Shown: positions 6,671 to 6,813 of the stretch, one piece after another
How positions within the stretch are numbered: the stretch's first letter is position 1
Layout of the letters: each line of letters begins with the position of its first letter
Origin: Gordonibacter sp036659115
GTDB taxonomy: Bacteria > Actinomycetota > Coriobacteriia > Coriobacteriales > Eggerthellaceae
Assembly: GCF_036659115.1 (NCBI RefSeq)
Contig: NZ_JAVXDF010000106.1
DNA: 6,813 nt
Reading direction: 5' to 3' (one strand)
Position numbers and translations under genes: made by a program
The notes under the pieces: generated by a model
What the model was told of the DNA's origin: nothing
Seen by the model: only the letters and a program-made list of their open reading frames with translations
Database searches by the model: none

Positions 6671-6698
6671 GGGAGGGCGCCCTTTGGGGCACCCTCCC
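6671..6698 (+). terminator. Hairpin terminator after the MFS gene
   Basis: GGGAGGG (6671-6677) pairs with CCCTCCC (6692-6698). After one C-A mismatch, four more pairs (GCCC with GGGC) close a 4-nt loop. It begins 28 nt after the stop codon. The stem is strong, but the downstream run is not a clean T-tract, so it may act weakly or with Rho. Confidence 0.68.
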
Positions 6699-6722
6699 GT
6701 TGCCACCCGTTCGACCTATTTG

Positions 6723-6760
6723 GGTTTCTGGTTTCTGGTCGGTTTCAGGTTTCAGGTTTC
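6723..6760. repeat. GGTTTC tandem repeat, 7-bp period
   Basis: GGTTTC occurs exactly at 6723, 6730, 6741, 6748 and 6755. The first pair and the last three keep a 7-bp period, with a truncated GGTC unit (6737-6740) between them. The linking base changes from T to A partway. It is non-coding and lies between the operon's terminator and the window end. It could be a slippage-prone microsatellite or a cluster of binding sites. Confidence 0.7.
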
Positions 6761-6762
6761 GG

Positions 6763-6793
6763 TAGGTTGAAAACCTAAACGCAACAGTGTTGC
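6763..6793. promoter_or_regulatory. Two adjacent small inverted repeats at the right edge
   Basis: TAGGTT-GAA-AACCTA (6763-6777) and GCAACA-G-TGTTGC (6781-6793) are both perfect 6-bp dyads, three bases apart, just after the GGTTTC repeat. They look like operator half-site pairs for the gene beyond the window, or tiny RNA hairpins. No gene is seen in 6644-6813. Confidence 0.35.
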
Positions 6794-6813
6794 AGTAACT
6801 TGTGCAGGCGAAG

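Overview
The window is GC-rich, almost fully coding on the plus strand, and holds six genes in two transcription units separated by a strong intrinsic terminator. The gene set is a molybdopterin oxidoreductase, a four-cluster Fe-S subunit, a DmsC-type anchor, an OFA-like MFS carrier, a LysR regulator and a small 2[4Fe-4S] ferredoxin. Together with the high GC and frequent GTG starts, it suggests an anaerobic actinobacterium of the Eggerthellaceae (Eggerthella, Gordonibacter, Adlercreutzia or relatives). That assignment is inference from gene content and style; there is no rRNA or other marker here.

Left unit (about 1-1420): a short upstream region with a 10-bp direct repeat and an extended -10 promoter, then a 321-aa LysR-family regulator. 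Its stop overlaps the GTG start of a 66-aa bacterial-type ferredoxin. A 13-bp GC-rich hairpin followed by a T-rich tract ends this unit.

Right unit (about 1426-6700): a plausible promoter lies just past the terminator and drives four tightly packed genes. These are a 778-aa catalytic subunit of the DMSO reductase superfamily (bis-MGD, N-terminal [4Fe-4S], probable Cys metal ligand), a 202-aa DmsB-like electron-transfer subunit, a 280-aa eight-helix DmsC-like anchor and a 427-aa MFS transporter. A hairpin terminator follows. The last ~100 bases are non-coding and carry a 7-bp-period GGTTTC repeat and two small inverted repeats, possibly control DNA for the next gene.

Inferred model: the MFS protein moves a small organic, probably anionic, substrate or its product across the membrane. 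The catalytic subunit reduces, or possibly hydrates or dehydroxylates, the substrate. Electrons reach it from menaquinol through the DmsC-like and DmsB-like subunits. The LysR protein senses the substrate. The catalytic subunit has no visible Tat signal, so the complex probably faces the cytoplasm, unlike classical DmsABC. The catalytic subunit resembles the acetylene hydratase-like branch, to which gut actinobacterial catechol dehydroxylases are thought to be related, so an aromatic or phenolic substrate is a reasonable but unproven guess.
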